Positions 32,130-44,043 of a stretch of 64,000 bases of DNA are shown here, in pieces; positions within the stretch are counted from its first letter, which is position 1, and every line of letters begins with the position of its first letter. The notes below the pieces were generated by a model. That model was not told the origin of the DNA. It made no database searches and saw only the letters and a program-made list of their open reading frames with translations. The stretch spans positions 108,979,163-109,043,162 of the forward strand of contig OX465284.1 in NCBI GenBank assembly GCA_949987705.1. The letters are read 5' to 3'. The translations under genes and the position numbers were made by a program. The stretch comes from Thereva unica (Eukaryota > Arthropoda > Insecta > Diptera > Therevidae).

Positions 32130-34394
32130 GAGGGTTGGACGACGAAGATTGAAAACCTTCACAATTGCTACAATGGGAATTTCCATGTAAGACCTAATTC
32201 TGTAATCCGAATTGGTCTATTTCTGTACATGTAATAAAATCCGATTGAAACCTTTTGTGTTGCAAAAAGGGACTAGGCTCATGTCCTTGCGATATCTAAT
32301 TTCGGTTTTATTTTTTTTAATTAGGTAATATCACATCCTTAATGACGGCATACACTTGATCCGAGCGTCCTGATAAAAATAAATTAAATAAAGGTCCTTT
32401 TTCCCCAAAACAATTTAAAGGGCTCTCCTTTTCCAAAATTAGAATACAAAAAAAACAACGACAGAATTGTAGAAAAACCCCGATCCTTCGTTAAGTGCCA
32501 TTAATAAGTTGCGAATGAAATTTACATGTGGAACGAATAACTTTTTATTCGAAGGATAACACAGGACGACACCAGCCAAAAACAAAAACAGGGAAGAGTC
32601 GAAGGCACAGGACAAGCTCAAATTCAATAAAACCGTTCATAAACAGAGATTTTCACATACGGTGATCCTTGGGGTTAGGTGCTCGCATAAATTTTGTAAA
32701 AACGAGCAAAATCCGGGAAGCCGCATTTATGGGGAATCACGTGTTAATGAACGTTCGCGAATAATTCAATTTTTTTCTTTCCTCAACCCTGTTTTTTTAT
32801 TTTTTGTTGTTGTTGCTTCTGCTGTTTTGGGTTGGTTTTTTGGGGTAGGGTTGGTGAAGGAAGAACCCTCAGATTTTCGGTCTGCCTGTGCAAGCAGAGC
32901 GCGCCCTATACACCATCCGTCCATACACACACCGAGTTAAGTTGAAACCCTATCGATTTACATTTAGAATAAACGAGGGCCAACCTACGGGCTTGAATTA
33001 TTTATTTTCGGGATGGAATTCCGCAGGGAGCAACAGTTAAGGTAAAAGTGTGTTGGCTTAAAAGCCATATACACACAAGACCAACGACCAAGGATGTTTT
33101 ATTTATGTTAATGTCTTATGAAAAATTTCCTACAAATATAGGCAACAAGAGATATGTTGGACATGTTTCGGGATAAAAATAATCCAGTTTTGCCTCCTCT
33201 AGATCTCAGAAGCCTACAAGGATATTCTCGAGGATATTTCTACATTTTTATTCGAGAAAAAGCCACGTGGATTTTATGTGGGGGACCATGTTTCGTCTTC
33301 ATGTCGTGCGGCAGTCATTTTCCACGATGTTTCATGTCAAGTCACTTTACTGAAAAGAAAAGAACGACGGGGGAAAAAAATATATACGGATCTAAATCCC
33401 ATTTTTTCTTCTTCCATTTTCCTTTTTTTTCATATAAAACATCATCCTTTTCTTGAAATGATTGCGTTCGTTATCCTTGTGCAGAGCTGCCATCACATCT
33501 GGGAATTTTTCTTCCGGGTTGTTCCTTCGCATCTCGAGGACCATTAGTCATCTGCTACCACAAAGTATCGATTGTGTATTGCTGCTGTAAAACCTCTCCA
33601 AAAATAATTGTGGTTCGATATTGCATCCGCCCACTTGCACATCCTGCTTATATCCTGCCCCATACCAAACCACTTTAACTTAGCACTTCCGTGTACTCGA
33701 CTTTATTTTTTTATTTAAATAATAAACAGGATTTATCGCCATGTCAACAAGGACACCAGGTTGATTCTTACAGGTGGGTGGTGTTGAGATTTTATGGTGC
33801 CTTTTTCTCTGGTAGTGCACACGGAACATTTTAATTATACCAAAATGGTGGGCGTTACCAGCCAAAATGGCAACTTAAGTCCTTTAATGAACGCATCCAA
33901 TTGTGTTAACGGCCCCGTGTTAAATATAACTGCTTGGTAATGCGGTTGTTTGTTAGTAATCATGAGAGCTCATAAATTCTCTCAATTCCGGTAAGACACG
34001 AAATTATTAAAGCTTCTATTTATTGTTGCCATATAAAAAGAGAGACAGCGATGACGTCCAATCATAAAAGATCGCATGGAGATTGTTGATTTAGTTTTGG
34101 GAAGTAAAAAGCGAATGTTTATTGGGCATTATTGTTGAGGACTGCTCCGTAATGATAGAAGATAGTTGGATGGATTTTGATAATGATTATTGGAGGGATC
34201 AGACGGCCTTTTCTTGCCTAGTAGCTACTATAGTTAGAATAGAGTGATAGCTTTTTTGGAAATCTGGCAACATTGGAACAAGCATACCTTACGCAAGATA
34301 AACTGCACGCATTCATTGAAAATTTCCAATAATGAAGCATTAAAAAAAAATTAAAACGTTCTTTGATTATTTAAAGAATACAGAAGCTTATATC
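32130..34394. other. AT-rich intergenic stretch, no gene recognised
   Basis: Long T runs (32300-32330, 32770-32850) and small ORFs, the largest 100 codons at 33154-33456, without a recognisable domain or codon pattern. Confidence 0.45.
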
Positions 34395-34612
34395 TTTCAA
34401 AAGTTCTACACCTTTCAAAATTTTCAAAAAGCTCTAAATATTTTCTATTCAACAAACTCAAAAGCTTCTATTTTCAAAAAGCTTTAAGGCTTTCCTATTC
34501 AAAAATCTTTAAAGCTTTTACTTTCAAAAAGCTCTGAAGCTTTTATCTTCCAAAAAGTTCTAAAGCTTTTATTTTCAAAAAGCTTAAAAGCTTTTATTTT
34601 CCAAAAGCTTTC
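34395..34612. repeat. Minisatellite, AAAGCTT-rich unit of about 34 bp
   Basis: Six to seven degenerate units of TTTTCAAAAAGCTYTAAAGC-TTTTAT. AAGCTT palindromes recur in each unit. Unit borders drift by a few bases. Confidence 0.8.
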
Positions 34613-35050
34613 TGCAGTACGGACGCGATAACCTTCCCACCGATTTTGGTAACTTTGGACGCCTTTCTCCGGGCGGTAGCTATAGCCAATTTGACTCTGA
34701 AGGGTAGTGATGAATTCATGTTTAATCCATAGTCACATAACGCATGAAAACACTCTTGCAATTTTGCCTAAAAAGCTTCAAACAGTGCCCTGAATTGCCC
34801 AACAGCTTTAAATCGTCCAACAGCTCTCTGAATCACCAACGCGGTACCCATTTCGAACAGAGCTTTCAGCATGAAAAAATGTCCATGTAAAATGCCCTGC
34901 CTTCTGATATTTTTAAGATGCCAGATATCTCATGCAACTTTACGTCTTCTACGGATTTGCCACTAGAGCATATTGTACTGTCATGTCCTGTATCTACTAC
35001 CAGATGGCAAAAGACCAGTTGGCAAACCACGGTGAAGGTGGGAAGACAAT
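34613..35050. other. Intergenic piece, no gene recognised
   Basis: The plus strand has an 88-codon ORF overlapping its end, part of which is the LINE tail at 35051. Confidence 0.35.
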
Positions 35051-35179
35051 GTCAAGACCGATGCAGCAAAACTGCTCAATACAAGAAACTGGAGACAAGC
35101 TGCGGAGCAGAGAGACGTCTGGAGGAAGAAGCTGATGGAGGCCACAATTGCACAATCGCTGAACACTCTACTAAAATAA
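35051..35179 (+). mobile_element. C-terminal scrap of an RTE-like LINE
   Basis: An open frame reads DAAKLLNTRNWRQAAEQRD and VWRKKLMEA before a TAA. This is the C-terminal pattern of RTE polymerases and resembles the RTE-gamma end at 18900-19014 (MLNIRNWIHAARDRQTWR). Only the last 40 or so codons survive. Confidence 0.6.
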
Positions 35180-35601
35180 CATAAGGCACATTCTGTTCTA
35201 GGCTCCGTTTGTCTGACATGCAATAAAATCGTAAAACCACTGCTCCACGGCTACATTTTTTCCGTACAACAAGAATAGCCAACAGGGGTACCGTTAGAAT
35301 CGTTTTTGCCTATAGTCCTCTCTAACATTTTTAGAATCTCCACCGTACTCCTCCCCGGGTTATGATCCGGCACGTAATCTTTACCACTCTGCTGTTGCCC
35401 AAGCTACAGTGAGGATGGTTCTGAATTAAAATAAGACTTGCCCGTTCTTAGCCAATGCAATATGCAGCATCTAAACGTCTGTCTGACACCCAAAACAGGC
35501 ATGGAATGCCTGAGTAAAAAATCTTTTTCCCAAATACAGCACGCTACAGGCACCTAAGATCGGCTACCCAAGATTGGTCATCTCTTCATTGCATTCCATT
35601 A

Positions 35602-35915
35602 GGGGCCTCGGTAGTCTAGGAGCAAGGCGCGTGGCTACCATCCCATAGGTCCCGGGTTCGAATCCCAGCAGCACCACGGTCCTTCGCTTTTCCCACTTTT
35701 CTGCCTTTCCTAATTCCTTCAATCATAGCTTTCCCTAGCCCTTCCCCGCTCCACCAAGTGCATGTCATGGGTTGGTTGATGAGATTCAACTCATTTCAGG
35801 AGGGATAACAGTCCAGCGAGTTGTTTCTCGGTGCCCCGATATCAGAGTCGGTTGGGAGTAGATGGAATAAAATATCGCGGCTTGGTTATGGCAGTTCCTT
35901 CCTACACTTCTCTTT
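35602..35915 (+). mobile_element. tRNA-derived SINE, copy 2
   Basis: Plus-strand copy of the SINE at 31771-32129. tRNA-like head 35602-35676 (starts GGGGCCTCGGTAGTCTAGG; B-box GGTTCGAATCC at 35655-35665), then the shared body to the CAGTTCCTTC block near 35915. I did not assign an anticodon and do not regard it as a working tRNA gene, since the head runs straight into the SINE body. Confidence 0.85.
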
Positions 35916-35955
35916 CTCCATCTTCACTATCTTCCGCCTTCCGACGGTACAAAGG

Positions 35956-36619
35956 GGCCTTACAACGGGCGAACACCGGCCTTGATTGAGGCATAATCCT
36001 CGGCCATATGCCGGGCATCAGAACGTTGTTTGTTGGACTGTATGGCCGTATATGACGGGTATATAACGACGGTATAATGGCCTTATAGTTCGAATAAAGA
36101 GCATACTACGGTGGTACACAGTGGCTGTCCACATAATAATATGATCGCATGAATAAAAGAAACGAACAAAATTTCGCTCCCCAACAAAATTCAAAACTTA
36201 CGGTGTATTTATTGAGAAAAACATCATGAAATCCAATGCTCATATCGTCGAATACGAATTTTTTTTCTCTTCAAATTTTCCAGTAAAATATAAATCAACA
36301 CCAAACACGCAGAACACACCACTTACAACAAAGAACGACGATTGACGAGCTTGTTTCTCTAGTGCATCGATCGTCTTTAAGTATAATAACCCAAAGGCCG
36401 ATTGTACATAACGACTTGGCCTTTATATACCCGCCTATAAGGCCACTTTCTTTTTTAGCGTCGTATGCCCTTGCATACACAGCACAGTATCCGGCATCTT
36501 TTGGTCAAATTGGGCCGTCATGGGCGCATATGTGCGCCCGTTAAAAATGGTTAAAAAATCTACGGCCATCGTATGCCCCTTAAAAAACCAAATGGCCGAT
36601 GTTCGCCCGTTGAAAGGCC
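35956..36619. mobile_element. 664-bp inverted-repeat element, class unknown
   Basis: Left end GGCCTTACAACGGGCGAACA (35956) matches the complement of the right end (36594-36619, GGCCTTTCAACGGGCGAAC after reversal) over 26 bases with two or three differences. The interior repeats GGCC-containing blocks and has no clear ORF. No convincing target duplication. Confidence 0.65.
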
Positions 36620-38482
36620 ATCTTTTATTTTTACTTGGATCTTAATGAATGAATTTTGTACAATCTTAAGCGCTCCTTGAAGATTTTTCAATATTTGTGG
36701 TTATTTATAAGAGATAATCTCTCTGGTTAGTTGCCTAAGGTCGAACAACTCTTCATTCCATCAGGGTATAAAGGCATTCTTACTATATTTGACTGGATAC
36801 GACACCCTGTTTTTAAGTATATAATAACCTGTTTTTGAATATAAAGTTAGGACTCTTTTTATCTCCACAAGGATTCATTTTATCTCTCCAACGCTTCAAG
36901 AAATTTATGTCATGACCAAAAATCCTTCCCCGAAATCTTAGAAAGCATAACTTAAAATTCAAATTTATTTAAATCAATTCTAAGAAACCTCCCCTACTTA
37001 AAACCCCCCTCCCCCTCAAAATTAGATATTTAGCTTAACTGAAAATAAAAAGTTCAAGCTCAAGTTCAAAATTTATTTGACTGTGGTGGACTACGAACGA
37101 AAAATGTGGAACGTAAAAAAAAGAAACAATTTACGCCCTGTAGATTCTCTCTCTTCAAGCATCACCTACCACCACCCTCCGCCGCGGCGCCCTGTCTTCT
37201 GCCATTATGTTGAAGCACCTTCGGCAAGGTACCACATTAAGTTGTTTTTGTTTTCTTAATATTAAACAATAGTGTCGAGCTGCTTTTGTTATAACCGCTA
37301 TAAACAAGGCCCAACAACAACACGACAGAATTTTCTTAGGCATATAATCTTTGAGCGCCTGTAGCGTTCAAGAAACAAGTACTGAGAGAGAGTAAGGAGA
37401 ATGGAGAGAGTGTAGAGAGTATGAAGACGAAAAAAACAGTGTGTAGTGGCTTTTCCTTAACGATAGAAAATATCCTTAAGGCTAAAAAGACACAAAACAA
37501 GGAAAAGAAATTTTATGTATGGCTCTCCAGATAACATATGGGGGGTGGGTCGGTGTGGAAGTTTGAAGGACTTTTAAAAAAACAGGGTTTTGATGTTAAG
37601 AGGGGCCAGCAACAGCACCAGAGTTATTATTGTTTACATTTTGTGTTTAGATTTTTCGCTGAATTATAGAATCAGAACAGAACAAAAAAACAAAACAGAT
37701 TTTTTTTCGTGTTTTCCTTTTTGTTCAATTAAATTTTACCAAGAAATTCTAAAGTAATCTTGATGAGACAAAACCACACAAAACTTTATCATATGTATAT
37801 CATCCTGGCAAAAGAAATGTAATTCCTCGTTTCTTTTTCTTATTTGTCGTCCTTTCATTCTTCTCCCCCATCCCGACCAAAAAAAAACACACAAATCCCA
37901 CAAGAATGCCTTTCGTTCTTCTGTTTTTAAGAGAGGAAGGAATCACCACCGAACATATGGTTCCCCACCACATATGTGGAAAACTTAATTATGCGCAGAT
38001 TTTTTCACTTTTTTTTCGTTGAGTATACACCAAGAAAAAGTAGAGTATATACTCCAGAGTATATACTCAATTCTCATATTGAAAAGTTGACTGTCACGAA
38101 GATCCTTGTCGGAGGATTTAAGCCCAACGAAAACGGCTAGACAATAAAAAATTTCATTTAAATCCTGAATAACAAAAAAAATGAAGAAATACTAAATCTC
38201 AAGAAGAAGTAAGAAACAGCCTTTATCCCCTTAGAACAAATGACGTGGCTGGTTCTGATGGGACGAGGACGCGACAAACCGACGAAGTAATATACCGGAT
38301 CGTTCCTCTTTAAAAAGATGGAAGAACGAAAAAAATAAAAGCTTTAAGGACTAGACTTAAGATATTGAAAAGTGTGTAGCCCCCACTTGTGAATGACAGA
38401 AATTGTACTGATGTAGTGAAAATATCCTTTGGAAAAGGATATTTATTTGCTTGAGGAAAATTAAGCAGGAACATGCGCTGAG
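36620..38482. other. AT-rich intergenic stretch, no gene recognised
   Basis: A/T runs; small ORFs without domains. The 38043-38068 palindrome pair is listed separately. Confidence 0.45.
38043..38068. repeat. Two copies of the palindrome GAGTATATACTC
   Basis: A perfect 12-base palindrome occurs at 38043-38054 and again at 38057-38068 with a 2-base spacer. A near copy (GAGTATACAC) lies just before it, near 38021. Either a simple repeat or a dimer-binding site. Confidence 0.6.
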
Positions 38483-38646
38483 TAAGCTTTTTTTTTGCTC
38501 AACTCTCTCAGTCTCATATATTGGCTATAGATTAAAGCTTTTTCTCTGTGAGTCTCATCAAATGTGAAAGCTTTCTGTTTGAGAGAGAAAGTAAGAGTAA
38601 AAGCTCACTGTATGAGATAGAGAGAGTGAAATCGGAAAAAGCTTAG
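38483..38646. repeat. Inverted repeat with AAGCTTTTT ends
   Basis: Left end TAAGCTTTTTTTTTGCTCAA and right end, reversed, TAAGCTTTTTCCGATTTCAC continue into paired CTCTCTC-AGTCTCATA blocks, about 36 positions. The middle carries further AAAGCTTT copies. MITE-like, non-coding. Confidence 0.55.
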
Positions 38647-39017
38647 AAATTTTTACTGAACAACTACTGTCGGGAAGTTAGACCAAAGTAATAAGTTCAA
38701 AGGACAATTTTTTTTTCGATATACAAAATTCCTTAGAATGAGCTTTTAAATGATTTAATGTGTAGTGGAATATCGAACTTAAAGAGAAAAAAATTTAGTT
38801 TAAAAAAACTAAAAAAGACGCTTTTACTTTGAAATGAACTAAAAAGTAAAAAATAATTTTGAATGTAAAGTTTTTATTGCTCGAGCCAGTATGTGGAAAC
38901 AACCTAACTTTCGAAATGTAAAAAAGCGTGGGACTCGTTACCTATATTCTTGTTTTATTAACACCAGAACTTTTCGCTAGCGCCACACGCCCCACACGTT
39001 TTTGAATTCACTCATTA

Positions 39018-39590
39018 GCTGCAGATAAATACCCAGCAGATCGGTTATCAAGTCCTAACCTCACCTCCCCGCGGTGCCCCTTGGGGTACTTGTTCGGAAG
39101 GAGCTAACGGGTGACGGGTGAATGGCGACATGAATCGAATCATGGAATGTGAGAACACTGCTTGCAGAGGGACGGCTAGATAAAGTCCTCAACAAAATAA
39201 TTCGATATAAAATCAAGATCATAGGACTAAGCGAGACCAGATGGCCCGATGCAGGGGAACATATCTGCCCAAACGGCGAGTCCTTCTTATATTCTGGGAG
39301 AAATGAAACAGAAAGCCGTAGCAGTGGCGTTGGCGTAGTATACTCACCAAGGAAGCCAGGTCCAGCCTCATTAGCTGGTCACCAATTTCTGAAGGGGTTA
39401 TTACCGTGCGCCTGCGTAGCAGACTAAAAAGTACTAGGGTAGTCCAATGCTATGCTCCAACTTAAGATGCAGATGACATCAAAGACGAGTTGTATATGCG
39501 GCTGAATGAGGTTTTTCGCTCTATTCCAAGGGGAGACATCATTGTTTTAATGGGTGACTTAAATGCACAGATCGGCCCCAACAACACCAG
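39018..39590 (+). mobile_element. 5' part of RTE-alpha LINE, cut by a family B insertion
   Basis: Aligns with the complement of 57400-58075, the 5' UTR and endonuclease of the near-full-length RTE-alpha copy: CACCTCCCCGCGGTGCCCC (about 39062), then ENDO motifs RTLLAEGRLDKVLN, IIGLSETRWPDAG, YSGRNETESRSSGVGV and LMGDLNAQIG. It stops at about 39590 where the family B poly(A) begins. The rest of the RTE is not found on the far side of family B, so a deletion accompanied or followed the insertion. Confidence 0.85.
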
Positions 39591-39591
39591 C

Positions 39592-41285
39592 GTTTTTTTT
39601 TTTAAATAAAAAAACCAAGCTTAGGAGTAACCATTTGTTCTACCAGTCCGTCATGTCGTTCAGGTCATGGTGTAATGTCTATTAGTAAGTTTGGTTTGAA
39701 GAATAGAGCGTTAGAGCGGGCCTGGAAGGTGTAGATGAAAATGACGATGAACCTCACGTTTGAACTCTAAGGTGTTATAAGAGTTCGGAAATACTGACCG
39801 TGGGAGACATAAACGAACTTCTAGACCGTATTGTGCTCGAACGGGGGGCTGTAGGGAAGGAGGGAGCCGAGCGGGCTAGTCTTGTGTTTCCGTGCAGGCA
39901 GGAGGTCCTGAATTTCAGTGGAACAGTCGCTGTGGTAATAGCGATAAAATATAGAGAAGGTTGCTACATTCCTACGATAGCTTAACGTGTCTACGAGTTG
40001 TATTCAAAGCGGGCCCGAATGTAGGATTTGTAGTTTGTAGACAAGGCAGCTGGCTACAGAAGGATCTTGCATCTCTTGAGAAATCCAAGGCATTGAGAGG
40101 CTTGTTTGGCGATTTGGAATATGTGATCATTCCATCGCAGATCCTCCGTCAAAGTTACTCTTAGGATGTTGAGAGTTGAGTCAGCCGTTAGATTCTCTTT
40201 ATCCACTGACATAGGAAGAAGGACGGTACAATTTTTGTTGGAGATCAGACAGTACTTCGTTTTGGTGGCGTTAAATTCAACACAATTCATATCGCCCCAA
40301 TGAAGAAACGATTCGATATCCCGATAGATCGAAGTGGACATTAGTTCACGGTGATAAAGACTAGGTCTGGTACGTGCTTGTCTTATATTGTCGAAGGAGT
40401 AAGAGAAATGCAAAGTACCGTCATCGACGAAGTATTTAAGTGGGTTGGAGGGGATTGAGAGCGGCTCATTAAGAAAAAGAGTGTGTGATAAAATTGACCC
40501 CTGGGGAACTCCGGCCGAAATGGCGTAGGGGTTGCATTCGACGCCATTCTGTTTCTTAGAACTAAGTTTATACCAATAGCATGGAGTTTGGTCAACAGAG
40601 CAGGGTGCCATGCTCTGTCAAAAGCCTTTAAGATAGAGCAACCAGACCAGACTTACCAAAGCTGTGAATGCTTTGGTTGATACGCTCGCGGGCCCGAGAC
40701 GTATCAGTTTCGGGTAAGGAGGAATTTGAGGTTAACAGAGATGCCAATAAATCGGCCTTGGATTTGCTTTCTGTTATCACCTCCTACCCATTAATTAAAG
40801 GAAGGGTTGAGGAAAAGCTAAAATTCTTCTTGATGGAGGTTAACAAGGACCAGAAATTTTTGCTGCCAGCATTTGTGTTTAGAATCTTGTTTCTTAATTT
40901 GTCGTCAAATGACGATTTAAACTCCTTGATAAACTAACTTGATATACTCACGACGAAGGGACTCATTTGACGAGTGCCTGTAAGCTCTATAGGCTCTTTC
41001 TTTAGCTTTTATTTCGTCAATGCATTCCCTAACGGACCATATATTCGGCCTAGCCTTTATAGATTTGGTAGAATGAGGAACGAACAAGCGCATTCCAGCC
41101 CGTATAATTTTAGTTATACATAGAGCGGCATAGCTCGAATAAGCCCCAACCAGTTGGCTTTCCCATAGTGCCACACACTTTTTTTGGGACCTGTGTATGT
41201 AGGTAGGGGTAGAAGTTGAGTATTGGAAATTTTCGCTGATTAGGCAGTGGTCCGAATTACCGAGAGGTTGGCCAAAGCCAGGCTA
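39592..41285 (-). mobile_element. Jockey/CR1-like LINE (family B), best-preserved copy
   Basis: On the minus strand: the end of the endonuclease (PLGNSDHCLI, conserved SDH, near 41260), a linker (IKAKERAYRAYR, about 41000), SKNFWSLLTSIKKNF (about 40850), then RT blocks LKAFDRAWHPALL (about 40630), SAGVPQGSILSHTLF, catalytic FVDDGTL (about 40430), CVEFNATKTKYCL and LTEDLRWNDHIFQIAKQASQ, in a 185-codon ORF (40054-40611). The 3' UTR runs to a poly(A) seen as T/A runs at 39591-39613. Frameshifts separate the endonuclease, linker and RT. FVDD replaces the common FADD/YADD. Confidence 0.85.
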
Positions 41286-41299
41286 CTTTACTCGTTACT

Positions 41300-41545
41300 C
41301 TCTGGCGTGTGGGCTTGTTAGCTAGTAAACTAGCCGTGTGTCATCGTAGTTGCTTATGAACTAGTTGCAAGAGTCTCATTATTTGGTTTCATTGACGACA
41401 AAATGATGGATTTAGTTCGCGCTAGCTAGTTAGCTACTGAGCGAGTCGAAAGTTTTGAGTGTCATCGTCACTTTCGTACTAGCTGACTCGCCGTCTTCTG
41501 AACTCGCCAGCTAGTTGCTTGTAAACTCGCTCAGTGTAATCGAGC
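41300..41545. repeat. Inverted-repeat region rich in CTAGCTAG and CTCGCTCAG
   Basis: Blocks GTTAGCTAGTAAACTAGC, GCTAGCTAGTTAGCTACTGA, CAGCTAGTTGCTTG and ACTCGCTCAG recur in both orientations, so the segment can fold on itself. Boundaries are unclear. Probably a degenerate foldback or MITE. Confidence 0.4.
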
Positions 41546-43124
41546 AAGAGAACAAAATTCTTTCTATTAATTTTTTTCACATTACTACAACGAAATCCTT
41601 ATTCCCGTTAAATAGCCCATAAAAAATCCTTCGTCCTTCTTTGTATTCGATTTGCCTAGAATCAAGGATTATGTGCTTCTAAAGGTCAAGGAATTTCATT
41701 AAATATTACCACCGAAAAAAAAGCCGAAACCCCCTGGGTCTATCCACCTTGTTCTAGCTGCACTAATGTCCTTATAAGAATTCATTAATAACTCTTCATC
41801 CCTAAATAGTATTTTATGGGCGTGCATTATAATCGGCAGCTCCAAGCACACTAGCATAGTCCCGACAATGGCTCGAAGGATGGAGTATAAAGGTAGAGAA
41901 CTGTTTCCGGTCTCCAAGGTCTGGATTTAAAGATGTTTCTGACTTTTCAAAATGGGCTTTTGTAGTTTCAGTTTTTTTTCTCCTATATATCCTTTTTTCC
42001 TCCTCTCTTCTCAGATCCTTTATGCTACAATTCATGCAGAGCAGAAAGAAGTCTAGATGGAATGTATGTATATGTGTAGAGATATAAATTTTTTTATAGG
42101 AGTTAATGGTGTGAGAATAAGGAAAATTATTTTATATATGCTAAAGTTACTTTTGTTGTATTTTTTTTTTTTGTACGAAAGTCACACATCCTTCGGGGTC
42201 CACAGACCTCTTGAATGGGGGCTTCCTCTGCGTTTGACTACATATGGACTTTTCTGGTTGAATAGAAAAACCTTATGTGTTGAGGTTTTCATTATTCGTT
42301 TTATATTTTTCTTGTATTTTTCTTGTTCTCAGCCATTTTGAGATTCGAGGACTACCAAGAATACACACAAAATACACTCCCACACACACACACATTCTAT
42401 ACAAAAACATGATCATGTCCTTATAAACCATATGGAATATAGTGTAACTTTTTTTTATAGTTTTGTTATCGCAAACATTTCGCTTTCTTCCTTTATATTT
42501 TTTTTCGTCTATGTCGTAGTAAGAGTATAAAAAGGCATTGTTGGTACAGATTTATGACAGATGTCGTCTTGTGATACTTTTCTTTTTTTAGAAAGTTACT
42601 TCTGTTTTCAAAAAAAAAAGATTTATAGGTTTGGACCACAAAAATACGGTTAAAATTTGTAGCCGACATAAAATACAGTTGAAAGGTTATAGGGGTAAGG
42701 AATAGAGGGAGGAAGACAGTATAAAAAAGGATAAGGATATAATCAATCTAGCCTAAGGAGTAATAAGAATATTATTTTAGTAGATTGACTGAAGACTGGG
42801 TGGTAGTAGGTACCTTGTGGGTCGTTTATTTTGTTTGATGGACTATATAGTCTACTCAAAGGCTTCTGGATTTTAAAGCTTCTTGACTCTTCTATGTAAT
42901 ATACGAAAAGGTTTTCGACAGTTTATGCTATAAGAAATGTTTTTGATTTGATAGGTTTGGTAACTGTGGGTAATGTAGATTTTAACAATCATATATTTTT
43001 TTATAAATTTATCTCTTTTTATATAGTCAAAACAAGTGTCACTAAATTTACAATATGCTATTTAATCATAATTATTACTACTATGTAAAAGCAGATCCAA
43101 CACATTAGTACCCTGAGTCAGAGC
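41546..43124. other. AT-rich intergenic stretch, no gene recognised
   Basis: T runs near 42160 and 42450 and a CA-rich patch near 42378. ORFs of up to 94 codons show no domain. Confidence 0.45.
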
Positions 43125-43125
43125 G

Positions 43126-43500
43126 ACCACAATAATGGTGTGGCAGTGACGTGGCAGTAGTGTGGCGGTCTAATGGCACGTGGGAAAATTTATTCCCGTA
43201 AAATCAAATTAAATAGCGCATATTGAAGTGGAGTGGCGATGATGTGGCATCTGGTAAGTGGCGTGGTGTCACTTGATTGCCACTAGTCTTCGATAAGTTT
43301 AATTTTTAAGTGGTAAGTAGCAGTGGATGTGGACTTCTCGTTAGTAATAAGATGATGTTTATTCACTTACGCGGTAGGCTGCTTGCCATTTCGATGTGAG
43401 CTTAATAATTTTAATACCACTCCGCCACCATTCAATTGTCGAACCACTTGGTTGCCACATGGCAGGCTAGAGCCACTCCACTGCCACACCACTTTGGTGG
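43126..43500. mobile_element. Foldback/MITE-like element with GTGGCAGTG ends
   Basis: Left end ACAATAATGGTGTGGCAGTG (43130) and right end CCACTGCCACACCACTTTGG (43478) are inverted. Inside, GTGGC and GCCAC blocks repeat in matching orientation on each side. No ORF. Class and target duplication uncertain. Confidence 0.5.
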
Positions 43501-43857
43501 GTGCCTGGCATTAAAAATGTCTCGCTGTTTCAATCGGTGGCTTGGGCTTAAGCCGGTCTTAGTAACCTTAAGCGCCCAACTACCACGCGAGAGATTCATG
43601 CTTCGAGTCGAGTCTAGCACCCGGCAGCAAAATGTCGCTAACGGATTGTCTCATAAAAAAACAAATGAATCCTCCAAATGATGACAGAGCGGACATGTTT
43701 GAGTAGATCATCCTCTAGGAGGCGCTTTCCTGACATTTTCCTAGCAAACTGGTATATCTCCTAATAGGTCGCTGGCATAAGTCGGCGCGAGTTTATGTAC
43801 AGAAGTTATCGTAGGACTACGATTTCTTAATGAATACAAAATCTTCGCAACCTCATC

Positions 43858-44043
43858 AACAATAAGCTTAAATCCACTAAACGTCATTCCCACAAGCTTG
43901 GTCACACTTTAAAAACCAAACAACTCTGGTCAAATCTCCGTTCGCTAGGCATTCATGCTGCTGTGCCTACCTCTTTTAATGTTGATGTAAACCTTTCTCT
44001 TCTTCTTAGACGTCTCTACAACCAGGATGGTGGTGGTGGTGAA
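43858..44043 (+). mobile_element. LINE endonuclease-RT linker fragment
   Basis: One frame reads NKLKSTKRHSHKLGHTLKTK followed by QLWSNLRSLGIHAAVPTSFN, a stretch resembling the linker between endonuclease and RT in CR1/Jockey-like LINEs (LKTKQLWxxLRxLGxH). No RT follows in frame. Confidence 0.45.

Noticed and set aside
33154..33456. 100-codon ORF as a gene
   Set aside because: Ends in low-complexity Phe/Ser-rich translation of T-rich DNA; overlapping ORF in another frame.
35602..35676. Functional tRNA gene
   Set aside because: The tRNA-like head runs into a SINE body that is repeated at 31771-32129; no separate Pol III terminator directly after the head.
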